From assembly GCA_964367935.1 (NCBI GenBank), contig CAYIYZ010000008.1, positions 37,558-101,557 on the forward strand: a stretch of 64,000 nt of DNA. Reading direction: 5' to 3'. This DNA is from Scatomorpha sp964367935. Lineage in GTDB: Bacteria; Bacillota; Clostridia; Oscillospirales; Oscillospiraceae. Positions within the stretch are counted from its first letter, which is position 1. Every line of letters begins with the position of its first letter. Position numbers and translations under genes: made by a program. Positions 25,560-38,400 of this stretch are shown here, one piece after another. The notes under the pieces are model-generated. The model saw only the letters and a program-made list of their open reading frames with translations, was not told the origin of the DNA and did not search any database.

Positions 25560-28500
25560 TGAGTTATGCACCATTTGACGCAATAAAAATCGGAATAGCT
25601 TCCCCTGATATGATAAAAGAGTGGTCGAGCGGAGAGGTAAAGAAGCCTGAGACGATAAACTACAGGACTTTGAAGCCTGAGCGTGACGGTCTGTTTTGTG
25701 AGCGTATATTTGGACCGACCAAAGACTGGGAATGCCATTGCGGAAAGTATAAGAAGATTAGGTATAAGGGCAAAGTTTGTGATCGTTGCGGAGTTGAAGT
25801 AACGAAGGCGAAGGTGCGTAGGGAGCGCATGGGTCATATAGACTTAGCAGCACCTGTATCGCATATATGGTACTTTAAGGGTATACCTTCACGTATGGGT
25901 CTACTGCTTGACATGACACCTCGTGTTCTGGAGAAGGTGTTGTATTTCGGTGCGTATATAGTTACGGAGGCGGGTGACACACCTCTGCAGAGGGGTCAGA
26001 TACTCACAGAGCGTGAGTATCGTGACATGCGTGAGAAGTACGAGGACGATTTTGAGGCAGGCATGGGCGCAGAGGCTATAAAGAAGCTTTTAGAGCAGTT
26101 AAACTGCGAGGAGCTTTCGGAGCAGCTAAAGCGTGAATTGCCCGATGCGGGTGGCCAGAAGAAGGCTAAGCTTGTGAAGCGCCTTGAGGTTGTAGAGGCA
26201 TTTAGGCAGAGCGGTAATAAGCCGGAGTGGATGATTATAGATGTGTTACCGGTTATACCACCTGAGATACGTCCCATGGTACAGCTTGACGGTGGACGTT
26301 TTGCGACAAGTGACCTAAACGATTTGTACAGGCGTGTAATAAACAGAAACAATAGGCTAAGAAGGCTAATGCAGCTCAATGCGCCTGATATAATCGTGCG
26401 CAATGAAAAGAGGATGCTGCAAGAGGCTGTGGATGCACTCATAGATAACGGTCGTAGAGGTCGTGCTGTTACCGGTGCAAATAGCAGAGCACTCAAGAGT
26501 TTGTCCGACATGCTAAAGGGTAAGCAAGGCCGCTTCAGACAGAACCTTTTGGGTAAGCGTGTTGACTATTCGGGTCGTTCCGTTATAGTTGTTGGACCTG
26601 ATCTGAAGATATATCAGTGTGGTGTGCCTAAGGAAATGGCCATAGAGTTGTTCCGTCCTTTTGTAATGAATAAGCTCGTTGAAGAAGGCAAGGCAAATAA
26701 CATTAAGTCAGCGAAGAAGATGGTAGATAAGCAGCGCACAGAGGTGTGGGACGCACTTGATGTTGTAATCAAGGAACATCCGGTACTGCTTAACAGAGCG
26801 CCGACTTTGCATAGACTTGGAATACAGGCGTTTGAGCCTATATTGGTTGAGGGACGTGCGCTTAAGTTACACCCCTTGGTGTGTACGGCGTATAACGCAG
26901 ACTTTGACGGTGACCAGATGGCTATACACGTACCGCTGTCAGCGGAGGCGCAGGCTGAGGCACGTATATTGATGTTGTCGGCGAACAACCTCTTGAGGCC
27001 GCAGGACGGGCATCCCGTAACGGTACCCAGCCAGGACATGATTTTGGGTTCTTACTATTTGACCTATGAGCGCTTAGGCAAAGCGGAGTTAGGTGCTGAG
27101 CAGGTTTTTGTAACCGATAAGGGTGATACAAATCTGCCTCAGTATCAGATAGTGGATGCAGATGATTTCCTAGAGGCGAATGTGGCTGTAGGTAGCGGAC
27201 GTAAGGCTGAGTATAGACCTTTGCACTGCTTCACGACGCAGTCTGAGGCGATAATGGCGTACAATAGCGGCTCTATAGGCATACACGCTCCTATAATGGT
27301 GCGTGTAGAGAAGACTATAGACGGCATACCTGTGCATAAGCTTGTGCGCACTACAGTGGGACGTATCATCTTCAATGAGCCAATTCCTCAGGATTTGGGT
27401 TATGTGGATAGGACGGATAGGGATACGGCTTTTGATCTGGAGGTTGACTTCACTGTTGGTAAGAAGCAACTCGGCGATATCATAGATCGTTGCATAAAGA
27501 AGTATGGATTCACTATATCGGCAGAGGTGCTTGATAATATTAAAGCTTTGGGCTTTAAGTATTCGACACGTGGTGCGATAACGATATCCATAGCTGATAT
27601 GACTGTACCGGATGCGAAGAAGATGCTCATAGAGGAAACTGAGGTCAAGGTACTGAGCATAGAGAAGCAGTATAGGCGCGGACTTATCACGGACGATGAG
27701 CGTTACCGCCTCGTTGTTGAGGAATGGGAGAAGACGATCAAGGACGTTACGGACGCTTTGCAGAACTGCTTGGATGAGTTCAACCCGATTTACATGATGG
27801 CTAACTCGGGAGCTAGAGGTTCGATGAACCAGATAAGACAGCTTGCCGGTATGCGCGGATTGATGGCGAATACGGCAGGACGTACGATAGAAATACCGAT
27901 CAAAGCGAACTTCCGTGAGGGACTTTCGGTGTTGGAGTACTTCATATCCAGCCGTGGTGCTCGTAAGGGACTTGCTGATACGGCTCTTCGTACGGCTGAC
28001 TCGGGATACTTGACTCGTAGGCTTGTTGACGTATCACAAGAGGTGATCATACGCGCGGACGACTGTGGCGCAACAGATGGCATTTGGATTTCTGCTGTGC
28101 ATGAGCGTGGACAGGAAGTGCAATCTTTGGGCGTGAGCATAGCGGGGCGTTATCCTGCGGTGGCTGTTACACATCCCGAGACGGGCGAAGTGTTGTTTGA
28201 TACCTCGCATATGTTCACAGAGAACGACGCTAAGGTCTTAGAGGCTGCGGGTGTAGATAAGTTGCTGATACGCAGTGTGTTGACCTGTAATGCAAAAACG
28301 GGCGTTTGTGCTCAGTGCTATGGCATAAATCTTGCGGCAGGCAGACTAGTGGATCCGGGCGAAGCTGTTGGTGTAATTGCAGCTCAGTCCATCGGTGAGC
28401 CGGGCACACAGCTAACGATGCGTACCTTCCATACAGGTGGTATAGCGGGAGACGATATCACACAGGGTCTACCTCGTGTTGAGGAACTTTTTGAGGCACG

Positions 28501-29308
28501 TAAGCCTAAGAAGATGGCAACTTTGTCTGATGCGGACGGAGTAGTCACAATAGAGGAGACGAAGAAGAACGCCATCTATGCGATAAACGTGGTGAGCGAG
28601 GCGGACGGCGAGGTATTTGTGTATACGGTACCTTACTCGAGCGGCATACTCGTTTCAACGGGTGACAGGGTCGAGAAGGGTCAGGAGCTGACGGCAGGCG
28701 CACTAAATCCGCATGAAGTACTGCGCATAAGAGGCGTAGACGACGACAAGTACGGACGTGTGGGTGTGCGCAACTACTTGGTGCAGGAGGTACAGAAAGT
28801 TTACCGCCAGCAGGGTGTTGATATCAACGATAAGCATATAGAAGTAATCGTGCGTCAGATGATGCGCAAGGTGCGCATAGAGAGCGCGGGCGATACGAAG
28901 TTGATAGATGGCACGACAGTAGATATAAGCGAAGCGAAGCAGGAAAATCGTGATATTTTGCGTAGGATAGAGGCAGGAGAGTTGGCGGAGAACGGCGAGG
29001 CATTAAGACCGGCTGAGTATGCACAACTTCTCATGGGTATCACGAAGGCGTCTTTGGCGACGGAGAGCTTCTTGTCGGCGGCATCGTTCCAGGAGACCAC
29101 AAAGGTACTCACGGATGCGGCGATTAAGGGCAAGGTGGACAATCTTGCGGGCTTGAAGGAAAATGTAATTATAGGAAAGCTCATACCGGCAGGTACGGGA
29201 CTGACTATGTATCGTGAATTTGAGTCACAGACGAACAATGAATTTGAGCCGGTAGCGGAGGAATATGTAGATCTTTCGGTACTGGTAAATAGGTCAAACG
29301 CCCTATAA
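25559..29308 (+). CDS. rpoC: DNA-directed RNA polymerase subunit beta'
   Basis: The 1249-residue beta' subunit. The N-terminal zinc cluster (CHCGKYKKIRYKGKVCDRCG) is present. The Mg-binding NADFDGD motif is at 446-452. The second zinc site (DDCGATDG and later CNAKTGVCAQCYG) and the SIGEPGTQLTMRTFHTGG bridge-helix/trigger-loop region are also seen. No large lineage insertion is seen. It is translated from an ATG overlapping the rpoB stop and ends before a strong terminator. Confidence 0.98.
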   Translation: MSYAPFDAIKIGIASPDMIKEWSSGEVKKPETINYRTLKPERDGLFCERIFGPTKDWECHCGKYKKIRYKGKVCDRCGVEVTKAKVRRERMGHIDLAAPVSHIWYFKGIPSRMGLLLDMTPRVLEKVLYFGAYIVTEAGDTPLQRGQILTEREYRDMREKYEDDFEAGMGAEAIKKLLEQLNCEELSEQLKRELPDAGGQKKAKLVKRLEVVEAFRQSGNKPEWMIIDVLPVIPPEIRPMVQLDGGRFATSDLNDLYRRVINRNNRLRRLMQLNAPDIIVRNEKRMLQEAVDALIDNGRRGRAVTGANSRALKSLSDMLKGKQGRFRQNLLGKRVDYSGRSVIVVGPDLKIYQCGVPKEMAIELFRPFVMNKLVEEGKANNIKSAKKMVDKQRTEVWDALDVVIKEHPVLLNRAPTLHRLGIQAFEPILVEGRALKLHPLVCTAYNADFDGDQMAIHVPLSAEAQAEARILMLSANNLLRPQDGHPVTVPSQDMILGSYYLTYERLGKAELGAEQVFVTDKGDTNLPQYQIVDADDFLEANVAVGSGRKAEYRPLHCFTTQSEAIMAYNSGSIGIHAPIMVRVEKTIDGIPVHKLVRTTVGRIIFNEPIPQDLGYVDRTDRDTAFDLEVDFTVGKKQLGDIIDRCIKKYGFTISAEVLDNIKALGFKYSTRGAITISIADMTVPDAKKMLIEETEVKVLSIEKQYRRGLITDDERYRLVVEEWEKTIKDVTDALQNCLDEFNPIYMMANSGARGSMNQIRQLAGMRGLMANTAGRTIEIPIKANFREGLSVLEYFISSRGARKGLADTALRTADSGYLTRRLVDVSQEVIIRADDCGATDGIWISAVHERGQEVQSLGVSIAGRYPAVAVTHPETGEVLFDTSHMFTENDAKVLEAAGVDKLLIRSVLTCNAKTGVCAQCYGINLAAGRLVDPGEAVGVIAAQSIGEPGTQLTMRTFHTGGIAGDDITQGLPRVEELFEARKPKKMATLSDADGVVTIEETKKNAIYAINVVSEADGEVFVYTVPYSSGILVSTGDRVEKGQELTAGALNPHEVLRIRGVDDDKYGRVGVRNYLVQEVQKVYRQQGVDINDKHIEVIVRQMMRKVRIESAGDTKLIDGTTVDISEAKQENRDILRRIEAGELAENGEALRPAEYAQLLMGITKASLATESFLSAASFQETTKVLTDAAIKGKVDNLAGLKENVIIGKLIPAGTGLTMYREFESQTNNEFEPVAEEYVDLSVLVNRSNAL

Positions 29309-29324
29309 ACTGTTGAACAGAAAT

Positions 29325-29358
29325 AGAAAGAGCCGACGCTTTTGCGTCGGCTCTTTCT
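29325..29358 (+). terminator. terminator after rpoC
   Basis: AGAAAGAGCCGACGC (29325-29339) and its complement (29344-29358) enclose TTTT. The stem is perfect over 15 bp, although the U-run downstream is short. Confidence 0.8.
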
Positions 29359-29424
29359 AATGGTTGCATTTGAGAATGTTGTGCAATGTTACTAAAGCGT
29401 AACAAACAATGTAGGCAAAAATGG

Positions 29425-29453
29425 TTGAACAGTAAAGCGTGGTGTGTTATAAT
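29425..29453 (+). promoter_or_regulatory. promoter of the giant surface protein gene
   Basis: TTGAAC (29425-29430), 17 bases, TATAAT (29448-29453). An AAGGGAAGTGG ribosome binding site follows at about 29485. Confidence 0.75.
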
Positions 29454-29499
29454 GATATGCGTATCCTTGTGTAGAAAAAAGCAAAAGGGAAGTGGAAAA

Positions 29500-32400
29500 A
29501 TGAAAAAGAAGTTATCTGTTTTATTAGTAACTGCAATGCTCGTCAATATGATGGCGATGCTTGCGGTGCTTGTGCCTGCGCCTGTGGTGGCGGAGGCGGC
29601 TGGCAACGATTTTCAGGGCGGTGCCTCTGATGCGTTCTCGGCGCTCGGATTTGATACGAGTGTAAGGCCTAAGGGGTATAATATGGATTATACTGAAAAC
29701 CCCTATGGTACGAACGAGATGACGGGTGACCAGATCTGGGAGTTTGCCAGACTGGAAAACGGCGATGGAAGCCATACTTACGGCGACGATCGTGAACAGG
29801 ATCCGTCGACAGGTGGCGGCTGGGGCAATAGATACGTAGACACCAACGACACACTGGAGATCTTCAACGCCATAGCCGGTGACTTTGACGGTGACGGACT
29901 GCCGGGCGAAATTGCCTATGTGGGTATAAGCACTAAGCTTACGGCAGGAACCACCATAAGCACTGAAAGAAACGATGTAAATAATACAAGAGCCATAGAC
30001 TTACTGCTCGTAGACCCCGAGACGGGTAGGGACAGTGGCACAAAAATGATAACGGACGGGGTGAAATTGTCTGCGTCCGGACATGCGGATTATGCTAGCG
30101 AATACACCCCTTTCAATATCGGTTATTCGAGCGCATATAAGAGTGGTTTTCATACCGCTGACTATGCATGGCTAAACCTCATGCAGGTAGCGACGGGTGA
30201 CTTCGACGGTGACGGCAGGGACGAAATAGCCGTCTATTCGCCTACCGCTGGAGATCCCCACGTCGATATCTATCGCTATGTCGGTACGGACGATAACTGG
30301 ATGGACATGGATAATTGGGTTGTACTGTGGACTCACCCCTTGGCGTTGGCATACGGCAAAACGCCCAATAGCGTATCCATGGCGGTGGGCGATATGAACC
30401 GTGACGGTATAGACGACCTCGCCATAAGCTCGGGCTTGATATATGAAAATTTTACAGGCTCGGGGACGAGTATCAGCATATCACCCTCGGCAGGCTATGT
30501 GCTTTGGGGCAATGATGAGGGTGCTTTGCAGAGCTATCAGTTACTTGATATGGGTGGCAGTGTGTTCTCCTCACAGGCGGCTCGTGCAGGTCTTGCCTTT
30601 GACGATGTGACGGGCGACGGCGTTGGAGAACTCATAATGGGTGGCTCTCCGCACGCTACGGCATATTTAAATGAGAGCCGTGTAATGGCGACCTATGTGT
30701 TTGACGGACAGGATCTGGTCATGGATTCACATTTGGAGTATAAGGTCATAGATGGTTCTTGGACAGAAATAGCGGCTCCGCTACCGGACAATACAGACAA
30801 TACTGAGACCGTTTGGGACAGTAATAACGGCTTGGACGAGAAATATTACAGTCTACCCCATATGGCGGCAAACGTGGCGGCGATAACGCCTGCGCCGAAC
30901 TCTAATGCGGGTACGGACGGTAGCTACATTTACATAGACAGTTTGCTCTTTAGATATGACCAGGGCAACATCTCCTTTTCCTACGCCTTGGACGAGCAGG
31001 GCGGTCTTGCCGCCTCAGACTCCTCGCCGAGCACAGGAAGTAAGTGGGTGGGTGAATCTTTTGAAGGCTTAAGTTACATAGATCTTTCCGGTGCCCCTAC
31101 TGTCAAGCCGGTTAAAAGCGTGTACTATGTCGAGAACGGAGCCGCAAGTGCGGCCACATCGGCAGGTGGCTACGAACAGATAATGACAACCGCTATAGTT
31201 TTTGACTTTGCAGAAAGCGGTAACATAAGCGGTGGCAGCATCTATGTGCCCATGAACCAGTACGTATCCTTAGCTTTGGGTGGCAGTAGCGGGGCTAACC
31301 CGTTTAAGGCACGTAATGAGTATGATTCGATACAATTAGTTGAGAATGGAGGGGTTTCAAGTAAGATCTATACGCCTATAGCCCACATAAAGCTCGACAT
31401 GGACTTAGATACGACCATAATCGAGTATACGGGCAAGAGCTTCCTCACATATTCAGACCCCAAGGTACTTGCGATCATAGCGGCAGCGCCCTACTTTGAG
31501 GACGTTGACCGTGTGACGGGCTATGACTACGCTTGGCAGAACACGACCTCGTGGGCTAAAACGAGCGGTGAGGGGCACGGTGACCTTGTCGCCATTGACC
31601 TTGAAGTCGGTGCCTTCCTTTCAACGGAGATAGATGCTTTCGGCGCAGGTGTTGACCTTGAAACCTCCTTGAATTTCACCTATGAGTGGGAGCGGGTGAC
31701 AATGGAGAGTCAGGAGTATACGCTCACCTTTGAAACGAGCCAGAATGAGGACGCTGTTGCGTTCTACTCCATACCGACCCAGCACTATGTCTATGATATC
31801 TATGAGCCGGACGGTAACGGCGGCTACACAAAGAGGGAGGATATAATATCCATTCCCTATCAGCCGAACTACCAGATACTAAATCTCGACTACTACGAGT
31901 CTATACAGCCCGACTATTCGGAATTGCCGCCCATCAGGGGAGTAGCACTGACCTCAACCCCAGGCGACCCCGGTTCCTACCCCAGCTCCACTTCGGGCTA
32001 TAATGTCATAGCGGAGTGGAACGATCACCCCTCGGGTGTATCTTTCGGTAACGGTGCGCAGACGCAGTCGATAACGCTGACTAAAGAAGTTGAGGAGAGT
32101 CACAACTTCGGTGCGGCATTTGACCTGCAAATGGGCGGAGGTCTAGGCACACAGTCGGATATAGCTCAGGCTGAGGCGGACATAACTGTTGGTGCACAGC
32201 TGTCGTTTAACCCCTCGGGTGGTTTTGTCAATGTAAACTTAGAGGGTACGACGATAGAGGGTAGCGTTACAAACATGCCTCTTGAGTTTGAGGACTACGG
32301 TTACTACTATAACTGGAAGCTGTTCTCCTATGAATATAATGGCGGCAGCATGGGTGTTATACCCGTCGTGAGCTACATAGTAAATGACGTGCAAGCACCG

Positions 32401-35400
32401 CCTTTGCTACCGGATGATTTCCAGCAGGACTATGATAAATCCACGGCGGAGAAAAACGTCTTGACCTGGACATATCCCTATGCCGAGGACGCAACTTTCC
32501 TCGTGTACAGAAACTATGAGTTTGCACAAGACGGCGGTATTCAGCTTGTGGATACCTTGACACCGAGCACAAATCAGTACAATCTGCTGACAGACGATGA
32601 GGGCAGAAAGTACAAAGAGTATTATTTCGAGGATTACGAAATATCGCCTTATAGCAAGTATGAGTATTCTATACAGGTGCAGAGGCCGTATCCGCAGGTA
32701 CCGCCCCTATCCTCACCGTCAGAGCTTATTTCGGTAATATCACGGTCTGACAGTGGTTACCCCAACATAAGGGTTACGGAGTCGGATAACTTTAACGATG
32801 GCAATTTGCAGCTTTATCCCGACCGTACCTCCACTCTGACAGCGGAAGTGACAGGACCACAGGGCCAAGCGCCGAACGATTACTATGCCACAACACAGTA
32901 TCAGTGGCAGAAACTCATAAATGGTGAGTGGACGAAGATAGTCAACAGGACGAGTAATGTGCTGACCTTTGAAAACCCCGGTAAGGTTGATGAGGGACAG
33001 TATCGTTGCCAAGTAAATGTTATTACGAAGTCAGACGCTATAGCGATAACGAGCTACACCATTCCCATAGCGGTGTCGCAGGCGAAGCGTACCACGATAA
33101 TAGAGGACGTCAGCGTAGCGACAGCCGATAATGGCGGTATACATATACAGGCGAGTGTCGTAAATGCGCACAGTGACTCGGGTACTATACCGTCAGGTAC
33201 GGTGCAGTTACAGTTCACGCACAAGGAAACGGGAGCTGAGTACTTCTATCCCGCAACGCTGAACTCTTTGGGACAGATAGATACCATAATAAATACGAGC
33301 GTGGCATCAGGCCTGTATAATGTTCGTTTGTATTACGGTGGCTCTTATATCTTCCTACAGTCCGAGTATAACACCATATACTTAAAGGGCGACTCGAATA
33401 CCTATAATCTTTCCGCACCGTTAAATGTATTTTATGGTGATGGAGCGGAGATAACTTATCAGAGCGTTACAAGCATCGACGGTATTACAAGGGTAGAGCC
33501 GGCGTATGCATTCGACTTTACTGTTTATGCTGTTGGTGAACCATATGTAGATGTCACTGACGAAGATTACATCATACAGAGCTCTACCAAGGGTGCGTAT
33601 ACACTCAAGCCTGAGACACCGGCAGGCACGTATGTGATATATATGATGGCAGCAGAAGGGGTTGCTGAAGAGGATGCGCAGGCGGCAACCACGGTGGTTC
33701 TGCCTCGCCCAATTACGCTGCAACTACCCGATTACGAATTGTCGCAGGATGCGCCCTCAAGCAATTATTTGCCCATAAATCTAAAAGATTTGCAGATAAT
33801 TTCAGGCACGTGGGCACCACATCAGGTGGGTGAAGACGGCAAGTTCACGGTAGAAAAGGACATACAAGAAGACGTAACGTTCTACAATACGGCAGGAACA
33901 GCAAAAAACAGCTATGCCGATGCTGTAAAGACGAGCGGTTACTACTCAATGCGTATGGACGTCACAACGTTTGATAACCATGCGATAACGTTTGTGGACG
34001 GTTCGCTTGTAGTACTCGGTGCGACGTTTAGCATGGAGGCCGGCGCAAGAGCTTATGCAGACGAAGATGTAGGTACTCTGCATATGATGGGGCCAAAGTA
34101 TTTTGCCACACGTGAAGAGATCCCCGAAACGGGAGCCTCGCCTGACGGTGTAATAAAAACGACCTATCAGGCAGGTACCAAGGTCACGTTCCAGGCAGTG
34201 CCGGACGACGGTTACGTTGTGTATGACTGGTATGTAAACGGGTTAAGCCAAGGCACGACGGACAGCTTTTTTGCGCTGACTATGCCGCCTGAGGACAATA
34301 CGAAGGTGGAGGTACAGTTTACTATAGCAAAGAACACCCTCAGCTTTGATGTCGGCGGCGATGAAGGTGGCGGTACCATAAGCATAGATCCCTCTATACC
34401 GAGTAATAGCGTAGTGCTCAGCGGAGCGGGGCATACGTTTACCGCTGTTGCAAATGAGGGTTACCACTTTGACGAGTGGCGCTATACAAGGTTAGGTTAC
34501 GGCACAAGCTACATAGATGATACAGACGACACGGAGAATGACGAGGACACATACACTTACAATGCTGAGGGTATGATAACAGAGAGCACTTTGGAATTCT
34601 ATATGCCCGATGTCAGCAGCTCTATCGTGGCGGTGTTTGAGCGTGACTTCTATACGCTCACACTTGATGATACTTCGGGTAGGGACGGCCTGACGGCATG
34701 GTATATTGGCTCGACGGGTAGTGACAGTACTGCCGGCGGCGAGAAGATATATCTTACGAGCGGTGCACTTGTAAAGGGTGATACGGTAATTACAGTACAG
34801 CCGGAAGCAGGATTTGAGCTTGACCCGTCGAGTCGTTATGCGACCATAGGCAGTAAGGGCATACAGAACAATGATGGTACGTATACCTTTACCATTACTG
34901 AAGATACAACAGTACTGGGCGCAACGAAGCAAGGTGACTTTGACTTCACTGTGGAAACCTATGTGCTCGGAAATGACGGTTCACTTGCTGACGAGGACAT
35001 TGCGCTTGCAGTGACCTACGGTGAATTTGCAGACACGATAAATCCGACGGACAGTAACACTACGGCAGGTGAAGGCTCTACTGAGGGAGAGGTTTATAGG
35101 GACATTTTGGGCGGCTCGGATATAACGGTGACGGAGAGCCATCCGCATTACTATGACTTCTTGGGCTGGTACGTTGATGCCACGGCGACAACGACCGAGC
35201 TACAGAGGCCGAGCATAATAGAGAGCGGCGCAAAAGTTACAAAGGACTCGAGTTATAAGTACTATGACGGTAGCACGGAGTACTACTTCATAGCAGAGGC
35301 GACGGGCACGGTGGACATGGGTGAGCATGGCGCCGTGACCATAAGGATGGATAATGACAGCTACACCTTAGAGAGTATAAGCAAGGACTCGACAGTAAGG

Positions 35401-38400
35401 GCAGTGTTCAAGGAAATCCCGCAGTATGAGCTGCGCCTCAAGGAAATATCTAGCGCAGTGGGCGAATACAGCAATGTTAGCCTACCTGAGGGCGCTTATA
35501 AGAGTACAGAACAAGATATGGGCTATGAGCCGACCATAGTATTCCATGAGGGTGACGACATAGTTATCAGTGTAGTGCCGAAATCCGGCTATACAAACTC
35601 ATACTGGAACACGACGAGGGTAAGAGATGGAGCGGTTCAGAAGGTGAGATCTACTGAGCGTAGCTATATCATGAGTGATTTGGCCGAGAGCTATGATCTC
35701 GAAGTACAGTTTAGCAGTACGACCTATCACAATATTACCTGGGGCGGCGTATCGCCTGCCATAAACGGAATACAGTTGAGTGCATATTACTCCACGAATA
35801 CCGTTGACCATGGCGGCACTTTCCGATTCACGCTTTCGGGTAACGGTGTGGCATTGCTTGAGCCGACAAATGCAAATGGTACGGGCATTTTCGCAAACGG
35901 AAACGAGTTCCTCATATCAAGTTCGGGAGAAGTTACGGCACCTGATGGGCTGATACTTGTAACAAATGCTCCCTCGAGCGGTGGAGCGACTGTTTACGAG
36001 ATACGGAATATTACAAGTGCTGTGAATATCACCGTAGATCTCGGCGGCGTTGGCATAATGGTAGACGGAGTGGACGTTAGCCGCATATCCGGCGAGGGCT
36101 GGAACTTCGATATGGATACCGCAACGCTGAACATCACGGATAACGGTGATGTGGGCAGTTCAACAGGTAGGGTCATAAGTGGTCACTACGAGGCATCCTC
36201 TGTCAAGACTATGACAGAATTTAGCATAGTCACAGCTACGGGCGTAAGCCGCTTGAGCATAGAGGACTTGACGGTTGAGAACACCTATAACCACGGTGAT
36301 TCAGGCGAACTGAGCGAGCGTATTTTGGACCTTGAATTTGCTGAGAGTACACCGGGTGCGTTGACGTTTACGCTATACGTAGAGGGCGACAACGAGTTTA
36401 AGTACGTAGCGGACGAGGGTACAACTAACCACCCCAACTTCTGGGTTATAGGCAACTATGACGACCTCACGATAAGGGGCGACGGTACGATGAAGATCAC
36501 CGATATGGGTGGCTTTATCGGCAACAATGGCGCAGATCTCAGCTTCCTTGACAATGTCAAGGTTGACATGTCAGTGGCGATGTCCCATGAGCAGAACAAT
36601 ATGCTCCTCATGGGTGAGACCAGCGATAGCGATAGCAAGATTACGCTCGGCGAGGCTACTGCCGCCGCAGGCGTGCATAATCCGACTGTAACTATACACC
36701 AGTACGAGGGCACGAATCCGAATACAAACGGACTTGGATATGCGTCTGTGCGGACGGATATTATGGACTTGTATGCAGGTACATTCGAGGCGATAATCGA
36801 GATTGACGCACCAAAAGGCGGAGCATATGGTTGGCTAAGTGCCAATGCTTTGAACATAGCCGGTGGCGATATGTCCTTGGTGTACACAGGAAGGAACGAC
36901 GTACGTAGTCCCTTGAACGCAGTCGTCAGCTTCAACGGTACGGGTAGCCTAAAGGTGAATTCTACCTATGCAATATCTGACAATGTGCTAGCAGACGGTA
37001 TTAGTGATGCTGCTATTAACATGAGAGAGATTCCGGAAGGCAGACACGCTGTCATCACGCATGTAGACGAAGACGGAATACGCAATGTCGGCTATGCGGA
37101 AAAAAGTGAGAGCTATAACTTGCAGCCTTTGGGTGACTTTACCTACCTCTCTATCATAGGCGCAGACGGCGATATGCCCTTAGAGCCGACGGATACGGGG
37201 CTTTTAATTAAGGTAGATCGTTGGATCACACAGTATGAGGACTATCTTGAGCCGGTGAAACAGAGCTTCGAGTTCAATGTTGTACCCATGACAGGCGGAG
37301 CCGCAACTGCGGACGGCAGCTTTGAAACTCTTTACATAGCCACAGGGTACACAACAGCAGGTGTAAAGGTTGAAGTTGAGCATGCCTATTCAAACAACTC
37401 ACTCGAAGACATGTATACACGAAATTTGGAAGACTATCAACATCTTGTCGCCGCACAGGACGGTAACACGATTTATCTCTTTGACAGAGACGGCGTTACA
37501 GACTTCATGACACTTACACAGGCCTCCGAGTTCACCATAGTTGACACGGCATACGCAGATGGACAAACGGTCACGATGGACGTAATAGTCGAAACTAAGA
37601 GGCAAACGAGCGGTGACGGAACCCCCACAGCGCCCGAACCTAACATAGGCAAGTTGACCCTTGAGAATGCGCATATAGGCGCCTTGAGTCTGCACGCATT
37701 GAGTGAGCTGCACCTTACGGGTGACAACCTCATAGATACAAGCATCGCGCGTACAGCCTCTAATGATGCCCACATGGACACGACCGGCCTTGCGGCGAGC
37801 TACAGCTTGGCACTCATCGCTACGGAAGCTATGGCAAGCCTGACGGTTGAGAGCTATGACCATGCACTGGATATAAACGGCAATCTCTTCATCATGGGTC
37901 TTGAGGAGCTGACCTTAGAGTCAAGAAGTAAGGACGTAGTATTAGCTAACTCGGCGATACACACCTACTATACACATGAGGCCTACTATGACGACGACGG
38001 TGCTATGGGCGGTTTCGTGGGTGTGGACGGATACACCTACACCCAAAGTTTCGGTAAAACTCCGAACACGTCAGTAGAGCAGACATCGGATGTCATTCTG
38101 AGCGTGCCCTATGTAAACATAAGGCCTGTCACGCCGACGGAACACATGATGATAGGTACAACCGAGCTTCTACTCGACCGGTCGGACGACGCAAACAATG
38201 TCTTGACGACACAGTATGCAGTCATGCCCGAGTATGCGGTGAATTTTGATGATGCGTGGCTTACAAACGCAGACAGCAGTGTTAATGTAGATCTACTGGG
38301 GACGCCGCCTCTGACTTTGGCGATGATTACAAGCGTGTGGCAAAACTCTGATATAGAGAATGCCTTCACCACGGCAAACTACAGCGGCTATACCTCACTA

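Noticed and set aside
36456..36935. Long antisense frames inside the giant gene, rpoB and rpoC (for example 36456-36935, 22074-22484, 26614-27039)
   Set aside because: All lie opposite well-supported genes, have unusual amino-acid composition and no start signals; they are shadows.
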